Positions 62,057 to 64,000 of a stretch of 64,000 nt of DNA are shown here, piece by piece. The first letter of the stretch is position 1. Each line of letters opens with the position of its first letter. Origin of the DNA: Chitinophaga sedimenti (lineage in GTDB: Bacteria > Bacteroidota > Bacteroidia > Chitinophagales > Chitinophagaceae); assembly GCF_023156195.1 (NCBI RefSeq), contig NZ_JAKUKA010000001.1, positions 4,154,001 to 4,218,000 of the forward strand. The letters are read 5' to 3'. The translations under genes were made by a program, and so were the position numbers. The notes under the pieces are model-generated. The model saw nothing but the letters and a program-made list of their open reading frames with translations. It was not told where the DNA came from and searched no databases.

Positions 62057-62272
62057 TCAGCTGGTCCGGATTTTAAATTAAAGCTAATTAATTACCGCTG
62101 CTCCTGCAAATAGCCCGGAATTGATTTTTGTAGTTTACCTTCGCAGGCGAAACAGCGAATTGTTGTGCGGCCTTACGGGCCGGCGTAATAAAGGAACCAG
62201 CCGGGGCATGTTTCCACGTAAAAGCCGGACCTTTCGGGGTCGCAATTGTGTAATTATCTTAAAAACAACTTC

Positions 62273-63394
62273 ATGCGTATAGGTATCGTATGTTATCCAA
62301 CGTATGGGGGAAGCGGAGTACTGGCAACAGAACTGGGCAAAGCGCTGGCGGATAAAGGGCATATGGTGCACTTTATTACTTACCAGCAACCGGTGCGACT
62401 CAACGCTTTCCATGCGAATATTTATTACCACGAGGTACAGGTGCCTACCTATCCTCTTTTTGACTTTCCACCCTATGAATCTGCGCTGAGCAGCACCATG
62501 GTGGATGTGATTTTGAACCAGCAGCTGGACCTGCTGCACGTGCATTACGCTATCCCACATGCCTCTACCGCTTATATGGCGCAGCAGATCGTAGCGAAAC
62601 AGGGCCGACACATACCGTTCATCACAACCCTTCACGGAACCGATATCACCCTGGTAGGCAAGGATAAAACCTATGCTCCCGTGGTAACCTTCTCCATCAA
62701 TGAATCGAACGCCATCACGGCGGTATCCAGCAACCTGCGCGAAGAAACATTTAAATCATTTCCGATTGATAAAGAGATTGAAGTGATTTACAACTTCGTA
62801 GACACGGCACGATTCAAACGCCGCGAATTACCGCACTTCCGCCAGGCCATTGCGCCCAAGGGAGAGAAGATATTGTTGCATGTGTCCAATTTCCGTAAAG
62901 TGAAACGGGTACCGGATGTGATCAAGATCTTTAAACAGGTACGGGATAAAATGCCGGCGAAACTGTTGCTGGTAGGCGATGGCCCCGACAGACCCATGAT
63001 CGAATGCATGTGCCGCGAAATGAACCTGTGCGACGATGTTCGTTTCGTTGGTAAGCAGGAGCAGCTGGAAGACGTCATGTCGATTGCCGACCTGTTTATC
63101 CTGCCTTCGGATTATGAGAGCTTTGGCCTGGCAGCACTGGAAGCGATGGCTTCTGAGGTGCCGGTTATTTCCTCGAATGCAGGCGGCCTGCCAGAGGTAA
63201 ACATCAACGGAGAAACAGGCTACACCAGCGCTGTAGGCGATGTAGACCGTATGGCGGCGCATGCGATCGAAGCACTGCAGAATGAAGAACTGCTGGCCCG
63301 TTTAAGGAAAGGCGCGCTGGAACAGGCGTTACGCTTCCATATCGATAATATCATACCGCAGTATGAAAAACTGTATGAGAAGTTGATTAAATAA
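62273..63394 (+). CDS. bshA: N-acetyl-alpha-D-glucosaminyl L-malate synthase
   Basis: First enzyme of bacillithiol synthesis, a GT4 glycosyltransferase that joins UDP-GlcNAc to L-malate. 373 residues from MRIGIVCYPTYGGSGVLATE at 62273; the ATG at 62246 is an unlikely leader. The acceptor region is the GGSG loop and VHFITYQQPVRLNAFHANIY; the donor site has LLVGDGPDRPMIECMCRE, and the E-x7-E motif is in SDYESFGLAALEAMASEVPV. Intact. bshB and bshC are not in the window. Presence implies bacillithiol is the low-molecular-weight thiol here. Confidence 0.92.
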   Translation: MRIGIVCYPTYGGSGVLATELGKALADKGHMVHFITYQQPVRLNAFHANIYYHEVQVPTYPLFDFPPYESALSSTMVDVILNQQLDLLHVHYAIPHASTAYMAQQIVAKQGRHIPFITTLHGTDITLVGKDKTYAPVVTFSINESNAITAVSSNLREETFKSFPIDKEIEVIYNFVDTARFKRRELPHFRQAIAPKGEKILLHVSNFRKVKRVPDVIKIFKQVRDKMPAKLLLVGDGPDRPMIECMCREMNLCDDVRFVGKQEQLEDVMSIADLFILPSDYESFGLAALEAMASEVPVISSNAGGLPEVNINGETGYTSAVGDVDRMAAHAIEALQNEELLARLRKGALEQALRFHIDNIIPQYEKLYEKLIK

Positions 63395-63410
63395 AAACGC
63401 TTTCAAATAA

Positions 63411-63447
63411 AAACTCCCGCAATTGATGCAATTGCGGGAGTTTTCTT
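63411..63447. terminator. Bidirectional terminator between bshA and the M23 gene
   Basis: Stem AAACTCCCGCAATTG / CAATTGCGGGAGTTT, TTTTCTTTT on the plus strand, and an A-run to T-run on the other. It lies between convergent gene ends (63394 and 63466). Confidence 0.9.
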
Positions 63448-63465
63448 TTATGCTGATGACTTAAA

Positions 63466-64000
63466 TTATCTCGGAGCCAACCACAGGCGGGGATTCATGT
63501 TATTATCACCGCTATCTTTATAAATCTCGAACTGGAACAGGGAGGCATTTTCCTCCACGTTAAACAGCACCGTTCCCAAAGCCTGGCCGGTTTTCACCTT
63601 ATCACCTTTTCTCACAGAATAAGAATTCAAGTGCACATAGTTGGTAAAGTAGCGGCCGTGTGATACGATCACCCCCATCCGCCACCTGGACCGGTATTAT
63701 ATACCATCAACACTTCACCATCAAACGAAGCGCGTACCTGTGCCCCTTTAGGTGTAGAGATAAGAATGCCATCCAGCTGGGTCGTAATTTTGATCTCCTC
63801 CAGTTTTTGCTTCCCCACTCGCCTACTACCGTGCCCGAAATCACCGGCCATGGTAGTTTGCCTTTATTGTCCTCGAAACGACCGGAGAGATTCGCGAACT
63901 CGGAACCGTCGTTAAACATTGTTACCGGCTTTTCCGGCTTCGGCGTTTCTTTCGGTGGCGGAGGCGTTACCGGTGTAGCAGGTTTCGTTGGATTATTAGC
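63466..64000 (-). CDS. M23 family peptidase domain, EnvC-like murein hydrolase activator (5' end outside window; two frameshifts)
   Basis: C-terminal portion only; the N-terminus, probably coiled-coil, lies beyond 64000. A Pro-rich linker (PVTPPPPKETPKPEKPV) leads to the LytM/M23 domain: LPWPVISGTVVGEWGKQKLE, ISTPKGAQVRASFDGEVLMV, VIVSHGRYFTNYVHLNSYSV, and FQFEIYKDSGDNNMNPRLWL. Breaks: C4 at 63813-63816 and near 63679, each one missing base. The full set of active-site zinc ligands (the first His in HxxxD) is not seen: GEWGKQK replaces the usual HxxxD and QFEIYKD replaces HxH, so this is probably a degenerate, non-catalytic activator of amidases. Confidence 0.85.

Noticed and set aside
1-64000. 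Programmed frameshifting, or loss of many genes to pseudogenes
   Set aside because: The breaks occur in unrelated essential genes, at different run types, without slippery heptamers or stem-loops, and mostly in one direction (missing base).
63820-64000. An active M23 endopeptidase
   Set aside because: The zinc-ligand motifs HxxxD and HxH are not visible; EnvC-like non-catalytic activator is the better fit, though the upstream part is outside the window.

Overview
The window comes from the Bacteroidota, most likely Chitinophagaceae and close to Chitinophaga. The evidence is a SusC/SusD pair and a second TonB receptor, each with its own ECF sigma factor and FecR anti-sigma factor, a PorP/SprF type IX secretion protein, BshA for bacillithiol, a malic enzyme fused to a phosphotransacetylase-like domain, and -7 promoter boxes of the TAnnTTTG type. 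No rRNA, tRNA, CRISPR array, transposase or phage gene was recognised. The content is ordinary chromosome.

Main caution: the sequence carries about 49 single-base frameshifts, roughly one per 1.3 kb. Nearly all lie in short homopolymers and about seven in eight are missing bases. They break aspS, uvrA, sucD, mlaE/mlaF and many other genes whose proteins can be read through by restoring one base. I treat them as assembly or sequencing errors, so coordinates below span whole genes and each entry gives its breakpoints.

Layout. 1-5758 (minus): ECF sigma, FecR, TonB receptor, then a purple-acid-type phosphatase cut by the left edge. 6018-12879 (minus): ECF sigma, FecR, SusC, SusD, with no glycoside hydrolase. 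13029-15401: a YD-repeat-like lipoprotein and fabF. 15571-19691 (minus): two SGNH hydrolases and an MBOAT acyltransferase, a surface-glycan O-acylation operon. 19769-30995: a glucosaminidase-like gene, aspS, an FAD oxidoreductase, a 2000-residue alpha-2-macroglobulin with a thioester motif, and sucD. 31081-36775: an MlaF/MlaE lipid transporter pair, an uncharacterised kinase-like protein, malic enzyme and a DUF4293 membrane protein. 36841-37872: an overlapping GNAT-like and HTH pair that looks like a toxin-antitoxin module. 37962-46811: uvrA, an ECF sigma factor, thiolase, rlmN and two pseudouridine synthases, one with a long repetitive basic/acidic N-terminus. 46921-56904: peroxiredoxin, an unknown protein, a WYL regulator, two LolA-like paralogues, adenine deaminase, AnmK, a VWA surface protein and upp. 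57025-64000: PorP/SprF, DNA-3-methyladenine glycosylase, an EI24 protein, a tetrapyrrole-methylase-type methyltransferase, an M28 peptidase, BshA and an EnvC-like M23 protein cut by the right edge.

Beyond genes, two intergenic regions (20698-20803 and 40931-41030) hold degenerate direct repeats spaced 11 bp apart, about one DNA helical turn. A third (47743-47940) holds nested inverted repeats. These and the GNAT/HTH pair are the best candidates for something not yet described.
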